Translations under genes and position numbers: made by a program | The notes under the pieces: generated by a model | What the model was told of the DNA's origin: nothing | The model's input: only the letters and a program-made list of their open reading frames with translations | The model's database searches: none | From: Candidatus Poribacteria bacterium | GTDB taxonomy: Bacteria; Poribacteria; WGA-4E; WGA-3G | Length of the DNA stretch: 64,000 nt | Reading direction: 5' to 3' | NCBI GenBank assembly: GCA_028818705.1 | Contig: JAPPNJ010000217.1 | Coordinates: forward strand, 30,762 to 94,761 | Shown: in pieces, positions 34,667 to 43,348 of the stretch | Layout: each line of letters begins with the position of its first letter | Position numbering within the stretch: position 1 is the stretch's first letter

Positions 34667-36148
34667 ATGAAACGGAAAGTGGTCATCATCGGTTCAGGGT
34701 TTGGCGGTCTCGCAGCAGCGATTCGACTGCAAGCTGCAGGTATGGGGGTCACAATTCTGGAAAAGAACGCGAAGGTGGGTGGCCACGCTTGTCAGTTGCT
34801 TAAGGACGGCTACACTTTCGACATGGGACCGTCAATTATCACAGCACCCGATCTGATTCAGCGTGTATTTAAATGCGCTGGTGTACGTATGGAAGATTAC
34901 CTTGATTTGGTAAAGCTGGATCCATTTTATCGTATCTACTTCCATGACGGTTCATCTCTCGACTATACGGATGACAGCGAACAAATGAAACAGCAGATGG
35001 CGCTGTTCAGTGAAACAGACGCTGGTAACTACGATCGTTTCATGGCGCATACCTGTCAACTCTACGATGCTGTTATTACCGATGGTTTGGGATCGATCCC
35101 ATTTGGCTTACTGACAATGCTCAGCTTTCTACCGCAAGCCTTACGGCTTCAGGCATTGATGCCCGCTTATGACTTCGTTAAAAAGTATTTTGAGGACTCG
35201 CGCCACCATTTCACTTTTTCCTTTCACCCGCTGTTCATAGGCGGCAATCCGTTTCGAGCACCAGCAGTTTACCTCATGATTCCATATCTTGAAAAAACTG
35301 GAGGGGTCTGGTTCTGCAAAGGTGGCATGTATAATCTCGTTCGGGCATTGAAAGATGTGTTCGAGGGACTCGGTGGGGTCATTGAAACCGATACAGAGGT
35401 TGAACAAATCGTCGTTGAAAATCGAAAGACAAAGGGAGTGATGGCGAAGGGGCAATTTTACGAAGCGGATGGTGTTATTTCTAATGCGGATCTGGTACAC
35501 ACCTATGGCGAGCTTGTTAGATCTGAACATCGTAGGAAGTGGTCTAACAAAAAATTGAAGAAAACCCAATATTCAATGAGTGCCTTCCTACTTTACCTCG
35601 GCGTCCGCAAGAAATATCCACAATTGGCGCATCATACGCTTATCCTTTCTGAGAGATACAGGGGATTGGTAGATGATATTTTTGACAATAAAGTTCTTCC
35701 AGACGATTTTTCAATGTATTTACACATTCCATCGCAAACCGATCCGTTGATGGCACCAGAGGGTTGTGAGAGCATGTACGTGTTGATTCCTGTGCCAAAT
35801 TTGGAGAGCGGTATCAACTGGGAGAAGACAAAACAGAAATATACAGACAAAATACTGGCTTTCTTGGAAGACGACTTCGGACTGACGAATTTGAAACGTT
35901 CGATTGAAGTACTTGAAACGTTTACACCTTCAGATTTCAAGAAACAACGGAACAACCATCTCGGCAGTGCATGGGGGGTTGAGCCTAAACTGACACAGAC
36001 GGCATATTTTCGGCCACATAACCGGAGTGAGGACATACGAAAGCTCTACTTTGTAGGTGCAAGCACGCATCCCGGTGCTGGAGTGCCGGGCGTTTTGCTA
36101 ACAGCAGAGGCGACGGTAAAATTAGTTATTAAGGATTTAATAAAATAA
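34667..36148 (+). CDS. crtI: phytoene desaturase (CrtI)
   Basis: 493 residues from ATG 34667 (GAGG nine bases upstream; TTG 34658 less likely). The FAD motif is KVVIIGSGFGGLAAAIRLQA. Further phytoene-desaturase phrases are YTFDMGPSIITAPDL, LDPFYRIYFHDG and FSFHPLFIGGNPF, with C-terminal LYFVGASTHPGAGVPGVLLT. The enzyme converts 15-cis-phytoene to lycopene in the membrane using FAD. A 100-bp gap precedes it, the largest inside the operon apart from normal spacing; no promoter or terminator was obvious there. Confidence 0.85.
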   Translation: MKRKVVIIGSGFGGLAAAIRLQAAGMGVTILEKNAKVGGHACQLLKDGYTFDMGPSIITAPDLIQRVFKCAGVRMEDYLDLVKLDPFYRIYFHDGSSLDYTDDSEQMKQQMALFSETDAGNYDRFMAHTCQLYDAVITDGLGSIPFGLLTMLSFLPQALRLQALMPAYDFVKKYFEDSRHHFTFSFHPLFIGGNPFRAPAVYLMIPYLEKTGGVWFCKGGMYNLVRALKDVFEGLGGVIETDTEVEQIVVENRKTKGVMAKGQFYEADGVISNADLVHTYGELVRSEHRRKWSNKKLKKTQYSMSAFLLYLGVRKKYPQLAHHTLILSERYRGLVDDIFDNKVLPDDFSMYLHIPSQTDPLMAPEGCESMYVLIPVPNLESGINWEKTKQKYTDKILAFLEDDFGLTNLKRSIEVLETFTPSDFKKQRNNHLGSAWGVEPKLTQTAYFRPHNRSEDIRKLYFVGASTHPGAGVPGVLLTAEATVKLVIKDLIK

Positions 36149-36194
36149 TTTTAGTGTTCAGTTTTCAGAGAGTAATCGCGAAAGGAAAAGTATC

Positions 36195-37124
36195 ATGAAG
36201 TTATGGAAACCAGCAGACGAGAATCGTGCCGCCTTTGAGCACGCTCGCAGGATAACTGCTTATTATTCAAAAAGTTTTTATTTCTCCGCACGAATGCTGC
36301 CCAGTGAGCAACGTTGGGCAACGTACGCCTTGTATGGATTCTGCCGATACTGCGACAATTTGATTGATGTCCCGCGCCGACGAACTAAGTCGGATCTTCT
36401 CAGAGAGATTCAATTTGTGGCGGAAGAATTGCAAATTGCCTATAATACGAGTGAGTCCGAACACCCGGTCATTCGTGCCTTTATTCTTGTGGCTAAATCT
36501 TATGGGATTCCCATTGCATATCCCCTTGATCTACTCAAAGGTGTTGCTATGGATATTCAGGGGACGCGGTACAAAACATTTGATGACCTATCTCTTTTCT
36601 GCTATCGGGCTGCCGCTGTTGTTGGCTTAATGATGACACATGTTCTTGGCTATAAGGATGATCGGGCATTTGACTACGCCAAGCAACTCGGCATTGCCAT
36701 GCAGCTGACCAATATTCTGCGGGATATTAAAGAGGATAAGGAGATGGGACGTATCTATCTACCGCAGACAGAACTGGTGCAATTCGGCGTATCCGAGCGA
36801 CACATCTTCGACGAAATCATGGTCCCTCAATTGCGAGCTCTTATGAAGTTCCAGGTTGAACGTGCAGAACGCTATTATGCTGAAGCAATGCCGGGGATTT
36901 CCCTGCTCAATACGGATTCACAGTATGCGATTTATTCGGCTGCTAAAATTTATCGGGGTATCTTAAGAAAAATCGAAGCCCGCGACTACAACCCGTTCTT
37001 AGGTCGAGTTTTTGTGCCATCAATTGAAAAGATGGGAATTTTGCTGCACGAAGGACTCCGTACGAAGGTCCTATCGGCGCAGGAGAAATTGTTCCCTGTA
37101 CATTCTGGAATAATCAATAAATGA
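36195..37124 (+). CDS. crtB: phytoene/squalene synthase family, phytoene synthase
   Basis: 309 residues with AAAGGAAA eight bases before the ATG. The first Asp-rich motif is YCDNLIDVPRRR (about residues 59-70, form D-x-x-x-D). The second is QLTNILRDIKEDKEMGRIYLPQ (about 174-195, N-I-L-R-D-x-x-x-D). They bind Mg-diphosphate of two GGPP molecules. The enzyme condenses them to phytoene, the committed step. Its stop overlaps the acyltransferase start as ATGA, so the genes are translationally coupled. Confidence 0.92.
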   Translation: MKLWKPADENRAAFEHARRITAYYSKSFYFSARMLPSEQRWATYALYGFCRYCDNLIDVPRRRTKSDLLREIQFVAEELQIAYNTSESEHPVIRAFILVAKSYGIPIAYPLDLLKGVAMDIQGTRYKTFDDLSLFCYRAAAVVGLMMTHVLGYKDDRAFDYAKQLGIAMQLTNILRDIKEDKEMGRIYLPQTELVQFGVSERHIFDEIMVPQLRALMKFQVERAERYYAEAMPGISLLNTDSQYAIYSAAKIYRGILRKIEARDYNPFLGRVFVPSIEKMGILLHEGLRTKVLSAQEKLFPVHSGIINK

Positions 37125-37777
37125 TTCGGGTACAACACCGCCTTTGGGCGGACTTCATCTTCCAGCCGTATCTCAAACGGTTATTCAAGCAGCATTTTCA
37201 CAGTATTCAACTTTTAGGTGCTCTACCGGAAATTCCGTCTCATTTGCCGTTGTTATTGCTACCGAATCACAGTACATGGTGGGACGGATTCTTTGTGTAT
37301 CTGCTCAACAAGCGGGTTTTTCAACGGACTGCCTACCTGATGATGTTGGAGGAGCAGCTATCTAAGTACCGGTTCTTTGCGAAAATCGGGGCTTATTCTA
37401 TTGAACCGAAGCATCGACAAGGCATTGTTGAATCGCTGGAATATACCGTCGAGTTGTTAAATCAGGGTACGCCGCTTGTCTCTGTTTTTCCGCAGGGTGA
37501 ACTATTGCCGTGGCACACGCGTCCGCTCGGCTATAAGCGCGGTGTTGAATGGATTTTACGAGAATATGGAAAGCCGGTAACAGTGCTTCCGTTGGCAATT
37601 CGCACTGAGTTCCTCGGTGAGAAGCGTCCAAGCGTATTTTTTCTCTTCGGGGATGTCAATTCGTTTGATCCAGATACGTTTCCAGGAATGGACTGGCTTG
37701 AAAAGACTGAGAACGCTTTATTAGATGACTTAGCATTACGGATTCTTCGTCAGGAAGAAGGGCAAAATTTGCTCTAA
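37121..37777 (+). CDS. PlsC-type acyltransferase, probable carotenoid glycoside acyltransferase
   Basis: 218 residues of the 1-acylglycerol-phosphate-acyltransferase fold. The catalytic HX4D is LLPNHSTWWDGF (His about 51, Asp about 56) and the second block is VFPQGELL (FPEG-like). There is no second housekeeping lipid gene nearby. Its place between crtB and a glycosyltransferase suggests that it adds a fatty acid to the sugar of a carotenoid glycoside, as in acyl-glucosyl carotenoids such as salinixanthin. ATGA overlap with crtB. Confidence 0.75.
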   Translation: MIRVQHRLWADFIFQPYLKRLFKQHFHSIQLLGALPEIPSHLPLLLLPNHSTWWDGFFVYLLNKRVFQRTAYLMMLEEQLSKYRFFAKIGAYSIEPKHRQGIVESLEYTVELLNQGTPLVSVFPQGELLPWHTRPLGYKRGVEWILREYGKPVTVLPLAIRTEFLGEKRPSVFFLFGDVNSFDPDTFPGMDWLEKTENALLDDLALRILRQEEGQNLL

Positions 37778-37806
37778 GAGTTATCAGTTAAAGGTGGGCA
37801 ATAAGA

Positions 37807-38928
37807 TTGTTTATATTAATATTTGTTGCTATAGGGTTGTTGGCGATTGTCTTGGTGGTCACACTGTTTAATGCGTTAACAGCGCCAATGCTCAAAAGGG
37901 CAGACGGATACCAAAACGGTCCACGCGTCTCGGTACTAATTCCCGCTCGCAACGAGGAAGCCAATATCGGTGCTTGTATTGAGGGATTTCTGGCGCAAAA
38001 ATACAACGATTTTGAGATTTGCGTTCTCGACGATCAGTCGACTGATCGCACTGGCGCGGTCATTGAACAGTTTAGCCAACGGTATCCTGAAGTTCAAGCA
38101 ATTCGTGGTGAGTCACTGCCGCCGGGCTGGATGGGGAAGAATTGGGCGTGCCATCAATTGAGCCAACAGGCAGATGGAGATATACTTATTTTCACGGATG
38201 CAGATAACCGTCCTGCGCCGGATGCCATTGCGAATACTGTTGCCTACATGAAGAGGTTTAAGCTTGGGTTGTTGTCGGCATTTCCAGATAAAGTGACAGT
38301 AACTTTGGCAGAAAAACTTGTGGTGCCTGTGGTTGACATGTTCGTTTACGCTGGACTTCCGTTATGGCTTACGTACTTCAGTCGTTCGCCTTCACTTGCG
38401 GCAGCAAGTGGTCTGTGGATCGCATTCACCTACGAGGCATATCAACGGATTAACGGGCATCAGGCGGTATCAGATCAGATTGTTGAGGACGTTGAGTTAA
38501 GCCGATTGGCAAAAAAGAGGGGTATCAAAATCTTGACCTCAGTTGGCACTCGCGTGGTGTCTTGTAGGATGTATCATTCGTTCGGCGAGGTATGGAGTGG
38601 GTTTTCCAAAAACCTTTTTGGGTTGGTACGCTATAAGACTGTCCCATTTTTTCTGCTAATGCTTATTCTATTTACAGGGTGCGTCCTACCCTACATCACT
38701 GTCTGGTTCGCATCGCTTACAAAACTATCGCTCGTTGCTATCTCTATGAACATTGTTATGCGGACTGTACTGGCACTGAAATACAGGCATCCGTTCTTTA
38801 CAAGTGTGGTTCTGCATCCGCTTGGTATTTTAATCACTTTGCTGATTGGCATTAATTCATTCTACCAAGTCAAACGCGGTCGCTTGCAATGGAAAGGACG
38901 GCAGATCGACATGCAGGTAAATGGATAA
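37807..38928 (+). CDS. family 2 glycosyltransferase, CruG/CrtQ-like carotenoid glycosyltransferase
   Basis: 373 residues from TTG 37807 with AAGGTGG upstream. There is an N-terminal helix (FILIFVAIGLLAIVLVVTLF), then a GT2 GT-A domain: VSVLIPARNEEANIGACIEG, VLDDQSTDRTG, and the metal-binding D-x-D as FTDADNR (about 125-131). Two or three C-terminal membrane helices follow (about 280-360). GPPGWMGKNWACHQL-like sequence is typical of carotenoid GT2 enzymes. It probably glycosylates the tertiary or secondary hydroxyl made by the CruF-like hydratase. The stop codon abuts the next gene's GTG. Confidence 0.78.
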   Translation: MFILIFVAIGLLAIVLVVTLFNALTAPMLKRADGYQNGPRVSVLIPARNEEANIGACIEGFLAQKYNDFEICVLDDQSTDRTGAVIEQFSQRYPEVQAIRGESLPPGWMGKNWACHQLSQQADGDILIFTDADNRPAPDAIANTVAYMKRFKLGLLSAFPDKVTVTLAEKLVVPVVDMFVYAGLPLWLTYFSRSPSLAAASGLWIAFTYEAYQRINGHQAVSDQIVEDVELSRLAKKRGIKILTSVGTRVVSCRMYHSFGEVWSGFSKNLFGLVRYKTVPFFLLMLILFTGCVLPYITVWFASLTKLSLVAISMNIVMRTVLALKYRHPFFTSVVLHPLGILITLLIGINSFYQVKRGRLQWKGRQIDMQVNG

Positions 38929-39588
38929 GTGAATAAACTAAAGATAGGTGTACTCTATCTACTTTTAGGAGCAGGTGGGTTGTGGCATGTACTCAATGTT
39001 TTTCAAGACATCATGCGAATCCTCGCTTCGCCGATGATGTTTGGTTTAGCGTTTTGGCTGTTTTGGGAATGCTGGCGGGTATGCTCAGAGGAGAAAAGCA
39101 AGAAATTTATCCTCTGGAGTATAGGTGTTATTGCCGGTAGTTTTGGAATTGAATGGCTTGGTGTTCGGACGGGTCAAATTTTCGGTGCCTATATGTACGG
39201 TATGACTCTGCGTCCGTCGATTGATGGTGTGCCAATCTGTATTGGGTGCGCTTGGTTTGTAATGCTTATCTCCTCAGTTGCTGTCGTTCAAACAATCGCA
39301 CAGGAATTCGTAACTAAAAGTACTATCAAATTGGCATTGTGTGTGGCATTGTTAATGGTCTGTTTTGATCTGTTTATGGAACCTGCAGCGGGAATGTTGG
39401 ACTATTGGGTATGGGTAAACAACCATACTCCGCTGCAGAACTATCTGGCGTGGTTCGGGTTGAGTTTTATCTTTACAACAATTGGTATAAGAGCTGGCTT
39501 GTTTTCTCAACCACTTCCTCGAATCGCATTTCACTTCTATTTTGCACAACTCGTTTATTTTGGACTTGTAGACTTAAAGGGCTTATGA
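38929..39588 (+). CDS. carotenoid biosynthesis membrane protein, CruF-like 1',2'-hydratase (DUF422)
   Basis: 219 residues with about seven membrane helices, starting at GTG right after the previous stop. The family signature is GIEWLGVRTGQIFGAYMYG (about 83-101), followed by GVPICIGCAWFVM and FDLFMEPAAGMLDYWVW. CruF and its archaeal relative add water across the 1',2' double bond of a psi end group. Cyanobacterial cruF sits with cruG, the same pairing as here. Assignment to the family is good; the exact hydration position is inferred. Confidence 0.78.
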   Translation: MNKLKIGVLYLLLGAGGLWHVLNVFQDIMRILASPMMFGLAFWLFWECWRVCSEEKSKKFILWSIGVIAGSFGIEWLGVRTGQIFGAYMYGMTLRPSIDGVPICIGCAWFVMLISSVAVVQTIAQEFVTKSTIKLALCVALLMVCFDLFMEPAAGMLDYWVWVNNHTPLQNYLAWFGLSFIFTTIGIRAGLFSQPLPRIAFHFYFAQLVYFGLVDLKGL

Positions 39589-40298
39589 AATCAACATGTA
39601 AGGGTTTATTCATTGCGCTAACGATTATCAGTTTGTGGGGATTAAATCTCTCAATTTTGCTCACATTTGATGTTGCTGGGATTGGTGTCTTGATATCTTT
39701 GGGAGTGCTTTGTCAGACCTTTCTCTATACCGGTCTGTTCATCACGGCGCACGATGCAATGCACGGTTCGGTTTGCCAAACACGTCCGCGGGTCAATAAT
39801 ACAATTGGAGCAATCGCTGTTGGGTTATACGCCCTGTTTTCGTATCGCAAGTTATTAGAGAAGCATTGGGCACACCATCGAACACCCGCAAGCGATACCG
39901 ATCCGGATTTTCACGACGGAGAACACAGCGGCTTCTTGGCGTGGTATCTCCGTTTTATGAAGGAATATCTCAGTTGGAAACAGATAGTCGGTATGGCGGT
40001 TGTCTTTCAAATTATGGAATATATTTTGGGAATCCCGACGCTCAACCTGATACTATTCTGGGTTTCTCCCGCCCTGCTTAGCACACTACAACTGTTTTAT
40101 TTCGGAACATATCTGCCGCATCGTTCACTGAAAGGTGGATACGACAATCCGCACCGAGCGCGAAGCAATGCCTATTCAACATTTTGGTCGTTTATCACCT
40201 GTTATCACTTTGGTTACCACTGGGAACACCACGAGTATCCACACATTCCGTGGTGGCATTTGCCGGAGATACGTAAGGTTAGTGAACATATCCAATGA
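39585..40298 (+). CDS. crtW: beta-carotene 4-ketolase, CrtW type (membrane di-iron enzyme)
   Basis: 237 residues, ATGA overlap with the CruF-like gene; an upstream in-frame codon at 39405 lies inside that gene and is rejected. It is of the fatty-acid-desaturase superfamily. The di-iron histidine boxes are HDAMHG (about 58), HWAHHRTPASDTDPDFH (about 94-110), LPHR and HWEHHEYPHIPWW (about 212). These match CrtW ketolases, which put the 4-oxo group on a beta-ring using O2. It is the last gene of the operon. Confidence 0.88.
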   Translation: MKSTCKGLFIALTIISLWGLNLSILLTFDVAGIGVLISLGVLCQTFLYTGLFITAHDAMHGSVCQTRPRVNNTIGAIAVGLYALFSYRKLLEKHWAHHRTPASDTDPDFHDGEHSGFLAWYLRFMKEYLSWKQIVGMAVVFQIMEYILGIPTLNLILFWVSPALLSTLQLFYFGTYLPHRSLKGGYDNPHRARSNAYSTFWSFITCYHFGYHWEHHEYPHIPWWHLPEIRKVSEHIQ

Positions 40299-40328
40299 AT
40301 CTAATGAGTGTTAAAGGGCAACTTTTTC

Positions 40329-41294
40329 TCACGCCATTTCAACGACGATGCCTAACCCTTGTTCTTTTGCCGCTGCGAGGACCGCTGCGCCTGCAACAGC
40401 ATCTTGCACTGCTACGCCTACGGATTTGAAGAACGTGATTTCGTCATCTGACTGGCGTCCGGGTTTGTCGCCGTTGACGATTTCGCCGATTTCAGCGTCA
40501 ATATGAGCGTTTGGAATAATTAAATCTCCTGCTTCCTCTAAACAGGCTTCTCGCGAATCGACCACAATTCGGTGCGCTCGTCTGACTGTCGTTGTATCGA
40601 CTTCCCGTTTTTCTGGAACGAACGTGCCAACGGCTGTGATGTGTGTACCGGGTTGTAAGGCGTTTCCGTCAAAAAGTGGGGTTGCTGATGTCGTAGCGCA
40701 TAGAACAATATCAGCCTCCGCTACCACCTCTTGTGGCATAGTTACGAGATTGACTTCAGGGGCATTTGTCCACTCCGAAATTTCGCTGGCGAGTTGTTGC
40801 GCGGAGGCTTGTGTGCGACTGATGAGGTTAACGCTCGCGATGTCTCTAACTGCCATCACTGCCTGCAACTGTGCTCTCGCTTGGATGCCTGCTCCGAAGA
40901 GTCCAACCGTTTTTGCGTCTTTGCGCGCAAGTAAGTCTGCTGCCACGCCGCCCCCTGCACCTGTTCGGATGGCAGTGAGACTGGCGCCATCCATGAAGGC
41001 TTTTGGGGTTCCTGTCGCTGGGTTGAGGACTAAGACTGTTGCGGTAATGCGGGGTAGTTTGAGGTTCGGGTTGTCGTCATAGACCGAGACGACTTTAATT
41101 GCGAAATCGCTGCGTTCGGGTAGATAGGCAGGCATTATGAGTGTAACGCCTTGGTCAGTGGAAATATGTTGCCGTGGCGGTGCCTTCACCGTGCCTGCCG
41201 AGAGTTGACCGTAGGCGTGCTGCATGGCCTCAATTGCTTTGGGCATCGGTAGGGCTGCTCGGATGTCGGAGGCTGAGAGAATTCGGATGGGCAT
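40329..41294 (-). CDS. ornithine cyclodeaminase/mu-crystallin family, probable delta1-pyrroline-2-carboxylate reductase
   Basis: 321 residues from ATG 41294 (an upstream start at 41321 is possible; neither has a strong ribosome site). The N-terminal dimerisation and substrate part includes QHISTDQGVTLIMPAY. The Rossmann motif is VGLFGAGIQARAQLQAV (about 130-146). Members include alanine dehydrogenase, ornithine cyclodeaminase and the LhpI ketimine reductase. It lies 43 bp downstream of a probable cis-3-hydroxyproline dehydratase whose product is a pyrroline-2-carboxylate. Reduction of that imine to L-proline is therefore the best guess. Cytoplasmic, NAD(P)H-dependent. Confidence 0.78.
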   Translation of the reverse strand: MPIRILSASDIRAALPMPKAIEAMQHAYGQLSAGTVKAPPRQHISTDQGVTLIMPAYLPERSDFAIKVVSVYDDNPNLKLPRITATVLVLNPATGTPKAFMDGASLTAIRTGAGGGVAADLLARKDAKTVGLFGAGIQARAQLQAVMAVRDIASVNLISRTQASAQQLASEISEWTNAPEVNLVTMPQEVVAEADIVLCATTSATPLFDGNALQPGTHITAVGTFVPEKREVDTTTVRRAHRIVVDSREACLEEAGDLIIPNAHIDAEIGEIVNGDKPGRQSDDEITFFKSVGVAVQDAVAGAAVLAAAKEQGLGIVVEMA

Positions 41295-41337
41295 GCAATT
41301 GTCGATCCGGTTAGGGCACAATGGAGTGTGCCTACTG

Positions 41338-42441
41338 CTATTCTATGTGGACCACGGCTTCACCTAACACATCCATATCCGGGGTGATTCCCAAACCGGG
41401 TTGTGTTGAGGCTGCCATTCTGCCATTGGTACGTTGGGGTGCCCCTTCCGCTGTGTTGACGGTGACGTAACTGTTGAAGTCAGTTGCTGTAAAAAGAAAT
41501 GAGGGCGGTGTGCTGTGGGCGAGATGAGCGATTGCGGCGGTTGTAATATCTCCACCCCAACTATCTTCAATTGTCATCGCAACTCCGAGTTCAACGCATA
41601 AATCTCTGGCGAGTTTGGCTTTGGTCAGTCCCCCGAACTTACTTATCTTAATGTTAACGACATCCATTGCACGGTCGGCATGACCGCGTAACAACGCTTG
41701 GATGCTGTCAATCGTCTCGTCAAGAACAAAGGGGTGATCTGTGCGCTGACGGATGGCGAGGCATTCTTCATAAGAAAGACAGGGTTGTTCAATGTAGACA
41801 TCCACATTGCTCACACCCCGGACGACGCGGGCGGCTTGGTGCATCAACCAGCCCGTGTTCGCGTCTGCAATAAGCACGTCTCCCGGTTGCATCAACTCGG
41901 CGACTGCGTGGATACGATCGATGTCGGTGTTTGGATCGCCACCGACTTTCAACTGGAATTTGCGATACCCTTCTGAACGATAGGTTGCGACCTTCTCTGC
42001 CATTTCATCGGGAGATTGTTGGGAGATCGCTCGATAGAGCATGAAATCCTCTCCGTATCTCCCTCCGAGCAAGGTACAGACGGATTGGTTTGAGATCTTA
42101 CCGAGGATGTCCCAACACGCTATATCGATTGCCGATTTCACGTACGGATGTCCTTTGAGGGCGATATCCATGCGTTGATTAAGGGGAAACAGTTGCGTTG
42201 GGTCTTTGCCGATGAGGTGCGGTGCGAGTTCAGCAATGCCGGTGCGGGTGCCGGCTGCATAAGCGGGAAGGTAGAAGGGTCCCAGCGGGCACACCTCCCC
42301 GTAACCGGTGATGTCTTCATCCGTTTCAATTGAAACAATAGTGCTGTCGAAAACGGATACAGATTTTCCGCCTGACCAGTTATAACTGCCCTCATGGAGC
42401 GGAAGATCGACTTGATAAGCATTAATACAGCGAATTTTCAT
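41338..42441 (-). CDS. enolase-superfamily enzyme, probable cis-3-hydroxy-L-proline dehydratase
   Basis: 367 residues, full length. N-terminal capping domain: SYNWSGGKSVSVFDSTIVSI and EVCPLGPFYLPAYAAGTR. In the barrel, the catalytic lysine strand is KFQLKVGG (about 165), with metal ligands Asp in LIADANTGW (about 193), Glu in YIEQPCLS (about 218) and Glu in FVLDETIDS (about 241), then NIKISKFGG with a further lysine (about 265). As I recall, the VCPLGP-x-YLPAY and GHPY-x-KSAID phrases mark characterised cis-3-hydroxy-L-proline dehydratases. The reaction eliminates water to give delta1-pyrroline-2-carboxylate, the presumed substrate of the downstream reductase. Confidence 0.78.
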   Translation of the reverse strand: MKIRCINAYQVDLPLHEGSYNWSGGKSVSVFDSTIVSIETDEDITGYGEVCPLGPFYLPAYAAGTRTGIAELAPHLIGKDPTQLFPLNQRMDIALKGHPYVKSAIDIACWDILGKISNQSVCTLLGGRYGEDFMLYRAISQQSPDEMAEKVATYRSEGYRKFQLKVGGDPNTDIDRIHAVAELMQPGDVLIADANTGWLMHQAARVVRGVSNVDVYIEQPCLSYEECLAIRQRTDHPFVLDETIDSIQALLRGHADRAMDVVNIKISKFGGLTKAKLARDLCVELGVAMTIEDSWGGDITTAAIAHLAHSTPPSFLFTATDFNSYVTVNTAEGAPQRTNGRMAASTQPGLGITPDMDVLGEAVVHIE

Positions 42442-42646
42442 ATTTTTAACTATGCGCCAAGCTGAGATAACGTAATTGGTGACTTAACAATTCTCACTTA
42501 AAATCCTCAAGCAGCCGTTGTTGCTTGCTCACGGCATCGGATTAAGTTTTCTCTAAATTAAGGTGGCAAAAGGCAAAAAGATTATCAAAATAGTAACACG
42601 TTTAGCGAAAACCATCAAGAAAAATCAGTATAATAAGGACAACATC

Positions 42647-43348
42647 ATGAAAACTATAATCACCGCCATCTCAGGATTAGTGACCGTCGGATTGCTGTGG
42701 ATTTTCTTTAGGCCTCCCTTCGGAAATAATATTGTTCACCTAAACACAGACCAACGGGTTGTCGCGCTCACTTTCGATGATGGACCGCATCCACCATACA
42801 CCGGACAATTGCTTGATGTTCTCGCGAAGCACAACGTCAAGGCTACTTTTTTTCTAATCGGAAATCGGATTGAAAAGCATCCTGAAATAGCGCGTCACGT
42901 TATCGCCGAAGGGCATCAGGTCGGCAATCATTCCTATAGTCATCCACTACTGGGTTTCTTGCCGCCATCCTACGTCCAGCGGCAAATTGAACGCACAGAC
43001 AAACTTCTTCGACAGGTCGGTGTTGCAGGTGAGATTGTGTTTCGAGCACCAATGTTAACAAGATTTCTTCCGGTGGCATGGATTCTTGCGAAAGGTGATC
43101 GAGCGCACATCAGTTGTGACGTGTGGAGTTGGGATTGGACAACGCAGAACCCTGACAGAATTACTGAAACGGTGTTGGGGAAAGTAAAGCCGGGTTCAAT
43201 TATCGTCCTACACGATGGAATGGCAGGAAAGGAAAATGCAAACCGTTCGGGAACGATTGAGGCGACAGACCGAATCATCACCGCACTTAAGCAAGATGGG
43301 TACCGGTTTGTGCGGATGTCGGATGTAACTACGCTAATTCAGAAATGA
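42647..43348 (+). CDS. polysaccharide deacetylase (NodB homology, carbohydrate esterase 4)
   Basis: 233 residues from ATG 42647 (AAGGA eight bases upstream). A membrane anchor or signal (IITAISGLVTVGLLWIFF) is followed by the NodB motifs. MT1 is ALTFDDGPHP (catalytic and metal Asp, about 50-58), MT2 is GNHSYSHP (His-x3-His, about 100-107), MT3 is VFRAPM, MT4 is DVWSWDW and MT5 is IIVLHDG. All key residues are present. It should remove N- or O-acetyl groups from an extracytoplasmic glycan such as peptidoglycan or an exopolysaccharide. The 3' end overlaps the opposite HAD gene by 20 bp. Confidence 0.85.
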   Translation: MKTIITAISGLVTVGLLWIFFRPPFGNNIVHLNTDQRVVALTFDDGPHPPYTGQLLDVLAKHNVKATFFLIGNRIEKHPEIARHVIAEGHQVGNHSYSHPLLGFLPPSYVQRQIERTDKLLRQVGVAGEIVFRAPMLTRFLPVAWILAKGDRAHISCDVWSWDWTTQNPDRITETVLGKVKPGSIIVLHDGMAGKENANRSGTIEATDRIITALKQDGYRFVRMSDVTTLIQK

